Positions 25,358 through 34,812 are shown, numbered from the stretch's first letter. The stretch: 64,000 nucleotides of DNA from JBBEAM01 sp040882845 (GCA_040882845.1 JBBEAM010000007.1:682001-746000); one strand, 5' to 3'. Numbers and translations: made by a program. The notes: generated by a model from the sequence alone, not told the origin.

Positions 25358-25975
25358 ATGACCGCTCTGATTCTCTCCCATAACGGCAAGTCGCCGCGCA
25401 TCCATTCCGACGCCTTCATCGCGGAGAATGCGGTGATCATCGGCGACGTGGAGATCGCCGCCGGCGCTTCCGTCTGGTACGGCTGCATTCTGCGCGGCGA
25501 CGTCAACCGTATCGTCGTTGGGGAGGACACCAACATCCAGGACGGCACCGTGGTGCACGTCGACGATGCACGCGACGACCTGCCCGGCGGCCTGCCGACC
25601 TTGATCGGCGCAAAAATCACCATCGGCCACATGGCGCTGCTGCACGCCTGCATCCTGGAGGACGGCTGCTTCGTCGGCATGCGCGCGACGGTGATGGACG
25701 CGGCGGTGATCGAGAGCGGGGCGATGGTCGCCGCCGGCGCGCTGGTCACGCCGAACAAGCGGGTTCCCAAGGGCGAGCTCTGGGCCGGCAGTCCCGCCAA
25801 GCTGATGCGTGAACTGAGCGAGGGCGAGCGGGAGATGATGGTCGACTCGCCGGCCCGCTACGCCGGTTACGCCCAGGCCTATCTCCAGCGCCAGCACGAC
25901 CAGCTGACGAAGCGGATCAGCGAGGCGGGGCGACTGCGCCGCAGTGCGCGGCGGCGCGGCCGGCAGGACCCCTAA
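25358..25975 (+). CDS. Gamma carbonic anhydrase family protein
   Basis: 205-residue left-handed beta-helix protein of the gamma-CA/YrdA group. Hexapeptide repeats cover residues 20-150 (VIIGDVEIAAGASVWYGCILRGD, TNIQDGTVVHVD, AVIESGAMVAAGALV). The metal-ligand histidines are recognisable in VVHVD and in IGHMALLHAC. Members form trimers that bind Zn or Fe; many have weak or no measured carbonic anhydrase activity. The C-terminus is unusually basic (RLRRSARRRGRQ). A tiny basic ORF follows four bases after its stop. Confidence 0.9.
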   Translation: MTALILSHNGKSPRIHSDAFIAENAVIIGDVEIAAGASVWYGCILRGDVNRIVVGEDTNIQDGTVVHVDDARDDLPGGLPTLIGAKITIGHMALLHACILEDGCFVGMRATVMDAAVIESGAMVAAGALVTPNKRVPKGELWAGSPAKLMRELSEGEREMMVDSPARYAGYAQAYLQRQHDQLTKRISEAGRLRRSARRRGRQDP

Positions 25976-25979
25976 ACGC

Positions 25980-26135
25980 ATGGCGGGCAAAGGCCGGGCC
26001 CGGAAACTTCTCAAGCCGAAGCGGCCGCGCAACCCGCTGGTCCCTGTGGTGCGTGGTCTGCGGCCGAAGACCGAGCCGCCGGCGACTCGCTACAGGCGGC
26101 GTCCGAAACACCCCCGGAAGCACTCCGAAGATTAG
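25980..26135 (+). CDS. Possible small highly basic protein
   Basis: A 51-codon ORF that starts four bases after the gamma carbonic anhydrase stop and ends three bases before the converging Na/Pi transporter gene. The product is extremely basic (MAGKGRARKLLKPKRPRNP...RYRRRPKHPRKHSED), with about 19 Lys or Arg and nine Pro, so it is probably disordered and may bind nucleic acid. There is no good ribosome site, but translation could be coupled to the upstream gene. Chance is a real possibility at this GC content. Confidence 0.35.
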   Translation: MAGKGRARKLLKPKRPRNPLVPVVRGLRPKTEPPATRYRRRPKHPRKHSED

Positions 26136-26138
26136 AAA

Positions 26139-27818
26139 TTACTCGCCGGCGGCGCGCGTCTCTTCACTGCGCGCGGGGCGCAGGCGCGTCGGGCGCAGTT
26201 CGCCAGCCGCATCCAGGATCGGGTAGGCCACCGAAGTGAGGTGGGAATGGATGCGCTTCAGGTCGCGCAGGATGTCCATATGCAGCGCGCTGGTCTCGAT
26301 GGTCTCCGGCCGGCCGTCGCGCAGGCGGTCGAGGTGGTGCAGACTGCCCAGGCGTTCCTGCTCGCGGAACTCGGTCTTCTGCTCGATCAGCGCCCGCGCC
26401 ATGCCGGGATCGCGGGAGACGAAGACGCTCATCGCGACCTGCATCTGGCGCACCACGCCGGCGTGGAACTCGCAAATCTCGGTGTAGCCTTCGTCGGAGA
26501 AATTGAGCTGGTTGCGCCGCCGCTTCTTCGCCAGGTCCATCAGGCTGTTCTCGATGATGTCGCCGATGTGCTCGAGATTGGTGGTGAAGATGATGATGTT
26601 GGTGCAGTCGCGGCTTTCCTCCTCGCTCATCTTGTTGCGCGAGATCTTGGTCGCGTAGAGCTTGATCTCCTCATGCAGCTCGTCGACCTTGTCGTCGAGG
26701 TCGCGGATGCGCTCGATATCCGCCGGATCCTCGGATTCGAAACAGCCGATCGAGCCTTTCAGCATGGTCTCCACGACATCGGCCATGCGCATCACCTCGC
26801 GGGTCGCGCAGGCCAGCGCCAGCTTGGGATTGCCCAGGACGCCTTCGTCGAGGTGGCGCACCGTCGGTTCCACGCCGCCGCCGCTCGGTTCCCGGAAAAC
26901 CCGCACGAGCAGCGCCGCGATCGGCGCCAGCAGCGGGAGGAAGACGATGGCGAGCGCCAGATTGAAGGCGGTGTGGAAGTTCGCGATCTGACGCCCAGGC
27001 TCGCCGCCGAGCTGGCTCAACAGGGGCAGCAGGAGATCGATAACCGGCAGAACGGCGATCATACCTAGGGCGCGGAATAGCAAATTGCCATAGGGCAGGC
27101 GCCGCGCCTCCACCGAACTTTGCGCGGTGAGGCCGATGGCGACCAGGGCGGTGCCGATATTGGCGCCGAGCACCAGCGCCATGCCGAGCGGCAGGGCGAT
27201 CACGCCGCTCGCGGTCAGCGACATGATCAGCAGCACCATGGCGACCGAGGAATGGGCAAGCCAGGTCAGCGCGGCGGCGACGACGACCGCCAGGATGGGG
27301 TCGTTGCCAAGCGCCTGCAGCACCGCCTGCAGGGACGCGCTCTCGCGCAGCGGCTCGGAAACGCCGACCACCAGCTGCAGGGCGAGCAGCACCAGACCCA
27401 GGCCGATGGCGGCCCGTCCGAGATGACGGCGGATCGGCTTCTCGCTGGTCATGAAGGAGATCACGCCGCCGGCGATCAGCACCGGAGAGAGCCAGGCGAT
27501 GTCGAAGGAGAGGACCTGCACCACCAGGGTCGAGCCGAGATCCGCGCCGAGGATTACTGCCAGCGCCGTGGCCAGGCCGATCAGGCGGTTCTGCACGAAG
27601 GAGATCGCCAGCAGGGTGGCGCCGGTGGCGCTTTGCAGGGCCGCCGCCGCACCGACACCGGCGCCGAAGGCCGCCAGGCGGTTTTGCGCCGACCCGGAGA
27701 GGGCCTGCCGCAGCCGCGCACCGTAAGCCCGCATGATGCCGGTGCGGATCATCCGCACAGCCCAGAGCAGCAGGGCGACTCCGCCGATAATATTCAGTAA
27801 GATTTCATGGCCCGCCAT
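26139..27818 (-). CDS. Na+/phosphate cotransporter family protein with PhoU-like domain
   Basis: 559-residue inner-membrane protein. The N-terminal half holds two inverted Na/Pi-cotransporter repeats with the paired QSS-type motifs seen as AALQSATGATLLAISF and WLAHSSVAMVLLIMSL. The C-terminal 220 residues form a PhoU-like helical bundle (ATREVMRMADVVETMLKG, TTNLEHIGDIIENSLMDLAKK). This is the NptA/YjbB type, which moves phosphate with sodium. A three-unit Pho-box-like repeat lies about 85-117 bases upstream, so PhoB control under phosphate limitation is likely. Confidence 0.9.
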   Translation of the reverse strand: MAGHEILLNIIGGVALLLWAVRMIRTGIMRAYGARLRQALSGSAQNRLAAFGAGVGAAAALQSATGATLLAISFVQNRLIGLATALAVILGADLGSTLVVQVLSFDIAWLSPVLIAGGVISFMTSEKPIRRHLGRAAIGLGLVLLALQLVVGVSEPLRESASLQAVLQALGNDPILAVVVAAALTWLAHSSVAMVLLIMSLTASGVIALPLGMALVLGANIGTALVAIGLTAQSSVEARRLPYGNLLFRALGMIAVLPVIDLLLPLLSQLGGEPGRQIANFHTAFNLALAIVFLPLLAPIAALLVRVFREPSGGGVEPTVRHLDEGVLGNPKLALACATREVMRMADVVETMLKGSIGCFESEDPADIERIRDLDDKVDELHEEIKLYATKISRNKMSEEESRDCTNIIIFTTNLEHIGDIIENSLMDLAKKRRRNQLNFSDEGYTEICEFHAGVVRQMQVAMSVFVSRDPGMARALIEQKTEFREQERLGSLHHLDRLRDGRPETIETSALHMDILRDLKRIHSHLTSVAYPILDAAGELRPTRLRPARSEETRAAGE

Positions 27819-27902
27819 GGAGGCAGCGTCTTTCCGATTACTTATGCTTTGGCGATGAAGTGGAGGCGAGCGCGCGGATTCACAAGCTCGACTCCGCCAA
27901 CT

Positions 27903-27935
27903 ATTTCGTGACAGCTAAATGTAATAAAACTGTAA
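27903..27935 (-). promoter_or_regulatory. Pho-box-like array of three 11-base repeats
   Basis: Read on the minus strand, the sequence is three consecutive 11-base units: TTACAGTTTTA, TTACATTTAGC and TGTCACGAAAT. Each begins with a TGTCAC-like half site, and the 11-base period is that of PhoB binding. The last 18 bases (27925-27908) match the E. coli Pho box at about 13 positions, including the whole CTGTCAC. It sits upstream of the Na/Pi transporter gene in the right orientation. Confidence 0.6.
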
Positions 27936-28031
27936 CGTTTTGCAAGGGACAGCAATCGGACATTCCCCGGAGGAGGGGCCTCCTCCCTGGCGTGCGATGT
28001 TCTGGCAGCGGGTCACTGCGGCCCTGAGGCC

Positions 28032-29861
28032 TCAGTCGGGCGTGACCCGAACCTTCACGTAGCTGCCGGGGGCCTCCTCGATGACCTTGAGCTTGCCGTC
28101 GCCAGGGGTCCGCGCATCGACCTTCGGGCCGCCGTGGCGGGCCACCCACTTCATCCACTCGGGCCACCAGGAGCCGCTGTGTTCGGCCGCGCTGGACAGC
28201 CACTTGTCCGGCGTGCTCGGGTTTTTCTCGTTGGTCCAGTAGCCGTACTTCTCGGCCGCCGGCGGATTGACCACGCCGGCGATATGGCCCGAGGCGGCGA
28301 GGCAGAACTTGATCTTACCGCCGACCTGCTGCGTCAGCGCGTAGGTCGACTTCCAGGGCGCGATGTGGTCCTCGCGCGCCGAGAGCATGAAGCTCGGCGT
28401 TTCGATCTTGCCGAGGTCGATCGGCACAGCGTTCAACTCGATCCCGCCGGGTTCGACCAGCAGGTTCTCCTGATACATCTTGCGCAGGTAGAAGGAGTGC
28501 ATCGCTGCCGGCATCCGCGTGGAATCGCTGTTCCAGTACAGCAGATCGAAGGGGAAGGGATCCTTGCCCAGCAGGTAGTTGTTGATCACGAAGGACCAGA
28601 TCAGGTCGTTGGCGCGCAGCATGTTGAAGGTCGTCGCCATCTCCGAACCCTCGAGGTAGCCGCGCTCGTTCATCTTGTCCTCGAGAGCGGCGAGCTGCTC
28701 CTCGTCGATGAAGACGCCGAGTTCGCCGGCCTCGGAGAAGTCGGTCATGCAGGTCAGGAAGGTGGCGCTGCGGATCCGGGAGATGTCCGGCCCAGGCTTG
28801 TTCTTCGGCTTGGCCGAGAGATAGGCGAGGCTGGAGGCCAGCAGGGTGCCGCCGAGGCAGTAGCCGACGACATTGATCTCCTTCTCGCCGGTGGCCTGCT
28901 CGACCGCGCCGATGGCGCCGAACATCCCCTCGAGCATGTAATCCTCGAAGGATTTCTTAGCCAGTTTCTCGTCGGGATTGACCCAGGACACGACGAACAC
29001 CGTCATGCCCTGTTCGACGCACCACTTGATGAAGGAGTTCTTTTCGCGCAGGTCGAGGATGTAGAACTTGTTGATCCAAGGCGGGACGATCAGCAGCGGC
29101 CGCTGATAGACCTTCTCGGTCTTCGGGCTGTACTGGATCAGCTGGAGCAGGTCGTTCTGGAAGACGACCTTGCCCGGCGTGATCGCGATGTTCTCGCCGA
29201 CCTTGAAGGCGTCGTAGTCGGTCATCTTGATCGCCAGCTGGCCTTTGCCGCGCTCCAGATCGTCGAGCAGGTTCTGCAGCCCCTTGACCAGGTTTTCGCC
29301 GCCGCTTTCCAGCGTCGTGCGCAGGACCTCCGGATTGGTCATCAGGAAGTTCGATGGCGCCAGCGCATCGACGAACTGACGGGTGTAGAAATCCACCTTC
29401 TTGGCGGTCTTGTCGTCCAGCCCCTCGACCTCGTTGACCGTCGACTGCATCCAGCGCGCGGTCAGCAGATAGGACTGCTTGATGAAGTCGAAAAGCTGGT
29501 TCTCGTCCCAGGCGGGGTCGCGGAACCTGCGGTCCTCGCGCGCCGGCTCGGCCAGGGTCTCGGTCTCGGCGCCCCACATCCGCTGCGCGGTGTTCTGCCA
29601 GAGGCGCATGTAGTCCTGCCACAGGTTCATCTGCGCCTGCATCATCTTGCTGGGATCGGCCATCATCCGGGCTGTCATCTCCATGAAGGCGCCGCCGACG
29701 TTGAGGGGATCGAGCGCGGCATTGCCGCCGCGGTCGTCATCGGCCTGACGCTCCAGAAAATCGTTGACGAGCTTTTGGCTGCGCTCTGCGATGTCCGCCA
29801 TCGACTTGGAGAATTCGACCGGATCAGGGAGTTTTACTTCAGATCCCTGTTGCTCACCCAT
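28032..29861 (-). CDS. phaC: Class I poly(3-hydroxyalkanoate) synthase
   Basis: 609-residue enzyme that polymerises hydroxyacyl-CoA into storage granules. It has the N-terminal PhaC_N domain (SNFLMTNPEVLRTTLESGGENLVKG) and an alpha/beta-hydrolase domain. The lipase-like box is VGYCLGG with the catalytic Cys, the Asp is in SAREDHIAPW and the His in ASGHIAGVVNPP. The length fits class I, which needs no PhaE or PhaR subunit. The ATG at 29861 has AAGGAAA upstream. It diverges from the OmpA-type lipoprotein gene; no phaA or phaB is present nearby. Confidence 0.95.
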   Translation of the reverse strand: MGEQQGSEVKLPDPVEFSKSMADIAERSQKLVNDFLERQADDDRGGNAALDPLNVGGAFMEMTARMMADPSKMMQAQMNLWQDYMRLWQNTAQRMWGAETETLAEPAREDRRFRDPAWDENQLFDFIKQSYLLTARWMQSTVNEVEGLDDKTAKKVDFYTRQFVDALAPSNFLMTNPEVLRTTLESGGENLVKGLQNLLDDLERGKGQLAIKMTDYDAFKVGENIAITPGKVVFQNDLLQLIQYSPKTEKVYQRPLLIVPPWINKFYILDLREKNSFIKWCVEQGMTVFVVSWVNPDEKLAKKSFEDYMLEGMFGAIGAVEQATGEKEINVVGYCLGGTLLASSLAYLSAKPKNKPGPDISRIRSATFLTCMTDFSEAGELGVFIDEEQLAALEDKMNERGYLEGSEMATTFNMLRANDLIWSFVINNYLLGKDPFPFDLLYWNSDSTRMPAAMHSFYLRKMYQENLLVEPGGIELNAVPIDLGKIETPSFMLSAREDHIAPWKSTYALTQQVGGKIKFCLAASGHIAGVVNPPAAEKYGYWTNEKNPSTPDKWLSSAAEHSGSWWPEWMKWVARHGGPKVDARTPGDGKLKVIEEAPGSYVKVRVTPD

Positions 29862-30090
29862 TAGATGTTTCCTTATGATTTCCGTGGTAACGCTGCTATT
29901 CTTGACGGCGAAGCGGGCTGCGGAATACACAGCCCATTACCAGACGCCTTGTCAGGACTCGGCGCGCAGGGTAGCTAGCTCGCGTCTAAGGAGCAAGTGG
30001 GGGCGCTGGTCACGCAGCGCCAGTCTAGTAGGGGAGACTGAGTCGCATGTGCAAGCAGGCTGGGGGGAGCGTGCCGGAGTGGATGGGACT

Positions 30091-31122
30091 ATGAACACAG
30101 GCATGGCATCGCCCGTTTCGCGGCTGTGGCTGACCGCCGCCCTCGCGGTACCCTTGCTGCTGGGCGGCTGCGGCACCTTCGGCGACGACGCCCCGCAGAC
30201 CACGACGCTCTCCAGCGAGGCTCAGCCCGCGGAGAACGAGAGCTATCCCAATCTTGGCACGGTGCCGAGCGAGCGCCCCACCGTGACAACGCAGGAACAG
30301 CGCGAAGCCTTGCAGCAGGGGCTGCGCGAGCAACGCAGAGACTCCCTGCCGGCGGCGGGCAGGCAACCCAGCGATGTTTCCGGTGGAAGCTCCTCGGGCA
30401 CCGCGGGCAGTCAGCCTCCGGCGCCGCCGACTCCCTCGATCCAGAGCGCGCCCTCGCAAAGCAGCCTGACACCGACCCAGCGCGTCGCTCAGGCCTCCGC
30501 GCAGCCGCAAAACACTGCGCCGCAAAACACCAGCCAGTACGCCAGCCAGCAGCAGGCCTATGCCGATGGCGGGGTGCTGCTGGCCGGACAGACGCCACCG
30601 GATATGCTGCCGCCGATGGCCTACAACCAGAGCGGCTATGGCGGCGGAACCACGGTGATTTCCTCGCAGGGCGCCGCCCAGCCTTCAGGTCCGGCTGCAC
30701 GCTATGACGCGACTGTTCAGCCCGGTTCGCAGACCGCCACTGCCGGCTACGGCGACGCCTACGCCGGTGCGGATGATCTGGCCGGGGTGATTTACTTCAA
30801 TCACGGTTCGGCGGGGCTCAGCGGCAATGACCGTCAGGTCCTGCGGAATATCGCCGATGCCCAGAAGGCACGGGGCGGAACCCTGATCGTGGTCGGCCAT
30901 GCCTCGGCGCGCACGCAGAGCCTCGACCCCGAAACGCATTTCGAGGCGAATCTGGAAATGTCGCAACGGCGCGCCAATGCGGTGGCCGAGGCGCTGCGCG
31001 GCCTGGGCGTTTCCAGCAGCAGCCTCTTCGTCGAGGGGCGCGGGGCCGTGCAGCCGGTGTATCAGGAGGTCATGCCGACCGGCGAAGCCGGCAACCGGCG
31101 GGTCGAAATCTTCCTGCGCTGA
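30091..31122 (+). CDS. OmpA family lipoprotein
   Basis: 343-residue outer-membrane lipoprotein. The signal ends in the lipobox LLLGGC at Cys27. A long Ser, Gln, Pro and Ala-rich low-complexity linker follows (residues 30-230), then a C-terminal OmpA-like peptidoglycan-binding domain with VIYFNHGSAGLSGNDRQVL and SQRRANAVAEALRGLGV, ending NRRVEIFLR. The domain would tether the outer membrane to the wall. No beta-barrel is present. The ATG follows GGAGTGGATGGG. It diverges from phaC. Confidence 0.86.
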   Translation: MNTGMASPVSRLWLTAALAVPLLLGGCGTFGDDAPQTTTLSSEAQPAENESYPNLGTVPSERPTVTTQEQREALQQGLREQRRDSLPAAGRQPSDVSGGSSSGTAGSQPPAPPTPSIQSAPSQSSLTPTQRVAQASAQPQNTAPQNTSQYASQQQAYADGGVLLAGQTPPDMLPPMAYNQSGYGGGTTVISSQGAAQPSGPAARYDATVQPGSQTATAGYGDAYAGADDLAGVIYFNHGSAGLSGNDRQVLRNIADAQKARGGTLIVVGHASARTQSLDPETHFEANLEMSQRRANAVAEALRGLGVSSSSLFVEGRGAVQPVYQEVMPTGEAGNRRVEIFLR

Positions 31123-31136
31123 CCCTTGGCGCCGGC

Positions 31137-31160
31137 GGCGCGGCCGCAGGCTGCCGCGCC
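31137..31160 (+). terminator. GC-rich hairpin after the OmpA-type lipoprotein gene
   Basis: The inverted repeat GGCGCGGC...GCCGCGCC has an eight-base stem and eight-base loop and lies 15 bases after the lipoprotein stop. It lacks a T run, so if it ends transcription it does so weakly or with Rho. Confidence 0.3.
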
Positions 31161-31272
31161 CTAGGGAGCGGCCGGGAGGCCTCGGGCGCAAAAAATCCCT
31201 CGAAACCGGCCTGTGCTGCCGTTACAAGAGGCGTCCCGCAGTCTTGGCAGTATGAGAGCTGGTCGTCCGGCG

Positions 31273-32481
31273 ATGGCCCAGGAATTTCACCGCATAAAGC
31301 GCTTGCCGCCCTACGTCTTCGCAGAGGTCAATGCCCTCAAGGCGGCGGCGCGCGCCAGCGCCGAGGACATCATCGATTTCGGCATGGGCAATCCGGACCA
31401 GCCGCCGCCGGCGCACGTGGTGGAAAAGCTGATCGAGGTGGTGCAGTCGCCGCGGGTCCACCGCTACTCCAATTCGCGCGGAATTCCGGGCCTGCGCAAG
31501 GCGCTCGCCGCGTACTATGACCGGCGCTTCGGGGTCGATCTGGACCCGGAGCGGGAAATTGTCGCCACCATCGGCTCGAAGGAAGGCCTCGCCAACCTCG
31601 CCCAGGCGATCACCAGCCCGGGCGACATCATCCTGGCGCCGAATCCCAGCTATCCGATCCACGCCTTCGGTTTCATCATCGCCGGCGCGGCGATCCGCTC
31701 GATGCCAGCCGCCTCGGACAGCGTCTTCATGGAGGCGCTGGAGCGGGCCGTGCGCCACTCGGTGCCCAAGCCCTCGGCGCTGATTCTCAACTATCCGAGC
31801 AATCCGACGGCGGAGGTGGTCGGCCTCGACTTCTACGCCGAGGTGGTCGATTTCTGCCGCCGGCACGAGATCTACATCATCTCCGACCTGGCCTATGCGG
31901 AGGTCTACTTCGATATCGCGCCGCCGCCGTCGATCCTGCAGGTTCCCGGCGCCAAGGAGATCGCCGTCGAGTTCACCTCGCTCAGCAAGACCTATTCCAT
32001 GCCCGGCTGGCGGATCGGTTTCTGCGCCGGTAATCCAGGGCTGATTGCGGCCCTGGCACGGGTCAAGTCCTACGTCGACTATGGGGCCTTCACCCCGATC
32101 CAGGTGGCGGCGACCGCCGCTCTCAACGGTCCGCAGGACTGCGTCGACGAGATGCGCGCGCGCTATCGCGGCCGCCGCGATGTACTGGTCGAAGGCCTGA
32201 ACGCCGCCGGCTGGGAGCTTGCCTCGCCGCCGGCGACGATGTTCGCTTGGGCCCGTCTGCCCGAAGGCTTTCGCCATCTCTCCTCGCTGGAGTTCTCCAA
32301 GCTGCTGCTGGAGCACGCCAAGGTGGCGGTCTCGCCGGGCGTCGGTTTCGGCGAGTATGGCGAGGGCCATGTCCGTCTCGCGCTGGTGGAGAACGAGCAC
32401 CGTACTCGCCAAGCGGTCAGGAATATCAAGAGCTTCATCAAGAAATTTAAACAAGAAGATGATTTTCAGAAGGCAGGATAG
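31273..32481 (+). CDS. Class I/II PLP aminotransferase (AlaC/DapL-like)
   Basis: 402-residue fold-type I aminotransferase. It has the family start FHRIKRLPPYVFAEVN, DFGMGNPDQPPP, the substrate/PLP motifs NYPSNPTAEVV and SDLAYAEVYFD, and the PLP Lys in SLSKTYSMPGWRIGF. It resembles proteins annotated as LL-diaminopimelate aminotransferase or AlaC-type alanine aminotransferase; sequence alone does not separate them. It lies six bases upstream of hom, the usual alphaproteobacterial order, which points to aspartate-family amino acid metabolism. The ATG at 31273 is preferred; 31252 is an alternative. Confidence 0.88.
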   Translation: MAQEFHRIKRLPPYVFAEVNALKAAARASAEDIIDFGMGNPDQPPPAHVVEKLIEVVQSPRVHRYSNSRGIPGLRKALAAYYDRRFGVDLDPEREIVATIGSKEGLANLAQAITSPGDIILAPNPSYPIHAFGFIIAGAAIRSMPAASDSVFMEALERAVRHSVPKPSALILNYPSNPTAEVVGLDFYAEVVDFCRRHEIYIISDLAYAEVYFDIAPPPSILQVPGAKEIAVEFTSLSKTYSMPGWRIGFCAGNPGLIAALARVKSYVDYGAFTPIQVAATAALNGPQDCVDEMRARYRGRRDVLVEGLNAAGWELASPPATMFAWARLPEGFRHLSSLEFSKLLLEHAKVAVSPGVGFGEYGEGHVRLALVENEHRTRQAVRNIKSFIKKFKQEDDFQKAG

Positions 32482-32487
32482 AGCACC

Positions 32488-33780
32488 GTGACCTCCCCCT
32501 TACGACTTGGAATCGCCGGGCTGGGCACCGTCGGCGCGGGCACTCTGGAGGTGCTGCAGCGCCAGCGCGGCCTCTTGATGCAACGCTGCGGCCGTCCGCT
32601 CGAGGTCACCGGGGTCAGCGCCCGCACTCCGGGCAAGGACCGCGGCGTGACCCTTGCAGACATGCGCTGGTTCGACGACGCCGTCGCGCTCGCCAAGGAT
32701 CCGGAGGTCGACCTCTTCGTCGAGCTGATCGGCGGTTCCGAAGGCGTCGCCAAGGAGGCGGTCGAGGCGGCGCTGAGCAGCGGCAAGGACGTGGTGACCG
32801 CGAACAAGGCGCTGCTCGCCCATCACGGCGCGGCGCTGGCCAGGCTGGCCGAGGCGAACGGCGCGGTGATCGCCTACGAGGCCGCGGTGGCCGGGGGCAT
32901 TCCGGCGATCAAGTCGCTGCGCGAAGGCCTGGCCGGCAACGCCATCACCCGGGTTTTCGGCATCCTTAACGGTACCTGCAACTACATTCTCTCCTCGATG
33001 CGCGAGACCGGCCGGACCTTCAACGAAGTGCTGGAGGAGGCCCAGGCCCTGGGCTACGCAGAGGCCGACCCCAGTTTCGACGTCGACGGCATCGACGCCG
33101 CCCACAAGCTGGCCCTGCTGACCGCCCTGGCGTTCGGCTGCGAGGTCGATTTCGACGCGCTCTACGTCCAGGGCATCCGCAACGTCAGCGCCGCCGACAT
33201 CGCCTTCGCCGACGAGTTGGGCTACCGCATCAAGCTGCTCGGCATCGCCTCGCGGCGCGACGGCGGGGTCGAGCAGCGGGTGCATCCCTGCATGATCCCG
33301 CGTGACAGCCAGATCGCCAGCGTCGAGGGGGTGTTCAATGCCATCCTGGCCGAGGGAGACGCGGTGGATTCAATCATGACCGTGGGACGCGGCGCCGGCG
33401 CCGGCCCGACGGCCTCCGCCGTGGTCGCCGACATCGTCGACATCGCCCGCGGCAACCGCTTGCCGGCCTTCGGCCTGCCCGCGGCCGAGCTGGCCAAGCT
33501 GCCGACTCTGCCGATGGAACAGCACGAAGGCAGCTACTATATGCGCCTGACGGTGGTCGATCGTCCGGGCGTGATCGCCGACATCGCGGCGGCGCTGCGC
33601 GACGAAAAAATCTCCGTCGAGGCCATGCTGCAGCGGGGCCGTGCGCCGGAAGCCGCGGTGCCGGTGGTGATCACCACCCATGAGACCAGCGAGGCGCGGA
33701 TGAATGGCGCGCTGCGCAGAATCTCGGCCCTCGATGCAGTCTCCGAACCACCACAGGTGATTCGCATCGAAACGCTGTAG
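32488..33780 (+). CDS. hom: Homoserine dehydrogenase
   Basis: NAD(P)H-dependent reduction of aspartate semialdehyde to homoserine, leading to threonine and methionine. The 430 residues comprise a Rossmann domain (LGIAGLGTVGAGTLEVL), the catalytic domain with GILNGTCNYILSSM and the signature ALGYAEADPSFDVDGIDAAHKLALL, and a C-terminal ACT domain (YYMRLTVVDRPGVIADIAAAL) that implies feedback control by an amino acid, typically threonine. It starts with GTG six bases after the aminotransferase. The metY gene elsewhere in the window acts downstream of homoserine. Confidence 0.95.
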   Translation: MTSPLRLGIAGLGTVGAGTLEVLQRQRGLLMQRCGRPLEVTGVSARTPGKDRGVTLADMRWFDDAVALAKDPEVDLFVELIGGSEGVAKEAVEAALSSGKDVVTANKALLAHHGAALARLAEANGAVIAYEAAVAGGIPAIKSLREGLAGNAITRVFGILNGTCNYILSSMRETGRTFNEVLEEAQALGYAEADPSFDVDGIDAAHKLALLTALAFGCEVDFDALYVQGIRNVSAADIAFADELGYRIKLLGIASRRDGGVEQRVHPCMIPRDSQIASVEGVFNAILAEGDAVDSIMTVGRGAGAGPTASAVVADIVDIARGNRLPAFGLPAAELAKLPTLPMEQHEGSYYMRLTVVDRPGVIADIAAALRDEKISVEAMLQRGRAPEAAVPVVITTHETSEARMNGALRRISALDAVSEPPQVIRIETL

Positions 33781-33825
33781 ACTGCGACTCCTTGGAACCA
33801 CAACGAGACGAATCGGGAAGAGGCA

Positions 33826-34812
33826 ATGACAGCACCGCAATCCATGGATCGCAATCTGGCGCTGGAATCCGTCCGTGTTACGGAGGCTGCCGCGCTGGCG
33901 GCCTCCCGCCTGATGGGACGCGGCGACGAGAAAGCGGCCGATCAAGCGGCAGTCAATGCCATGCGCGACATGCTGAACGCCCTGGACATCGAGGGCACGG
34001 TGGTAATCGGCGAGGGCGAGCGCGACGAGGCCCCGATGCTGTTCATCGGCGAGAAGGTCGGCGCCGGCGGACCGAAGATCGACATCGCACTGGACCCGTT
34101 GGAAGGAACCACGATTACCGCCAAGGGCGGGCCCAACGCTCTCGCGGTCATGGCCATGGCCGAAGAAGGCGGCTTTCTCAACGCGCCCGACATCTACATG
34201 GACAAGATCGCCGTCGGCGGCAATCTGCCAGAGGACGTGGTCGATCTCGACGCGACCCCGGCAGATAATCTGACCAACTTGGCAAAGGTCTTGGGCAAGC
34301 CGCTCGAGGATCTCGTCGTTTGCATCCTCGATCGGCCGCGCCACGGCGATCTGATCGCCGCGGTGCGCGCAGCGGGGGCGCGGATCATGCTGATCGGCGA
34401 CGGCGATGTCTCCGGCGTCATCGCGACCTCCAGCGAGCGCAGCGGCGTCGATATCTACATGGGCAGCGGCGGCGCGCCGGAAGGCGTTTTGGCGGCGGCG
34501 GCGCTGCGCTGTATCGGCGGCCAGTTCCAGGGCCGGCTGATGTTCCGAAACGAAGACGAACGCGCCCGGGCGCGACGCTGGGGTATCGAGGACTTCGACC
34601 GCAAGTACAAGCTGGAGGATCTGGCCAGCGGCGACGTGATGTTCGCCGCCACCGGCGTCACCGACGGCTCGATGCTGAAGGGTGTGCGCCGCTTCAGGGG
34701 CGGCGCGACCACGCAGTCGATCGTGATGCGCTCGAAGACCGGCACGGTCCGCATCGTCGACGCAACCCACAACTTCGGGCTGAAGACCTGGTACGACAAG
34801 CTTGGAGACTAG
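33826..34812 (+). CDS. glpX: Fructose-1,6-bisphosphatase class II
   Basis: 328-residue GlpX-type phosphatase of gluconeogenesis. The metal and phosphate motifs are present: VVIGEGERDEAPMLFIGE, DIALDPLEGTT and the conserved MGSGGAPEGVLAAAALR. The N-terminal RVTEAAALAASRLMGRGDEKAADQAAV is the GlpX start. It overlaps recJ by 11 bases and follows hom by 45, so hom-glpX-recJ are probably one transcript. Confidence 0.95.
   Translation: MTAPQSMDRNLALESVRVTEAAALAASRLMGRGDEKAADQAAVNAMRDMLNALDIEGTVVIGEGERDEAPMLFIGEKVGAGGPKIDIALDPLEGTTITAKGGPNALAVMAMAEEGGFLNAPDIYMDKIAVGGNLPEDVVDLDATPADNLTNLAKVLGKPLEDLVVCILDRPRHGDLIAAVRAAGARIMLIGDGDVSGVIATSSERSGVDIYMGSGGAPEGVLAAAALRCIGGQFQGRLMFRNEDERARARRWGIEDFDRKYKLEDLASGDVMFAATGVTDGSMLKGVRRFRGGATTQSIVMRSKTGTVRIVDATHNFGLKTWYDKLGD

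Noticed and set aside
27969..27986. Terminator after phaC
   Set aside because: The GGAGGAG/CTCCTCC stem has no T run on the minus strand in the downstream direction.
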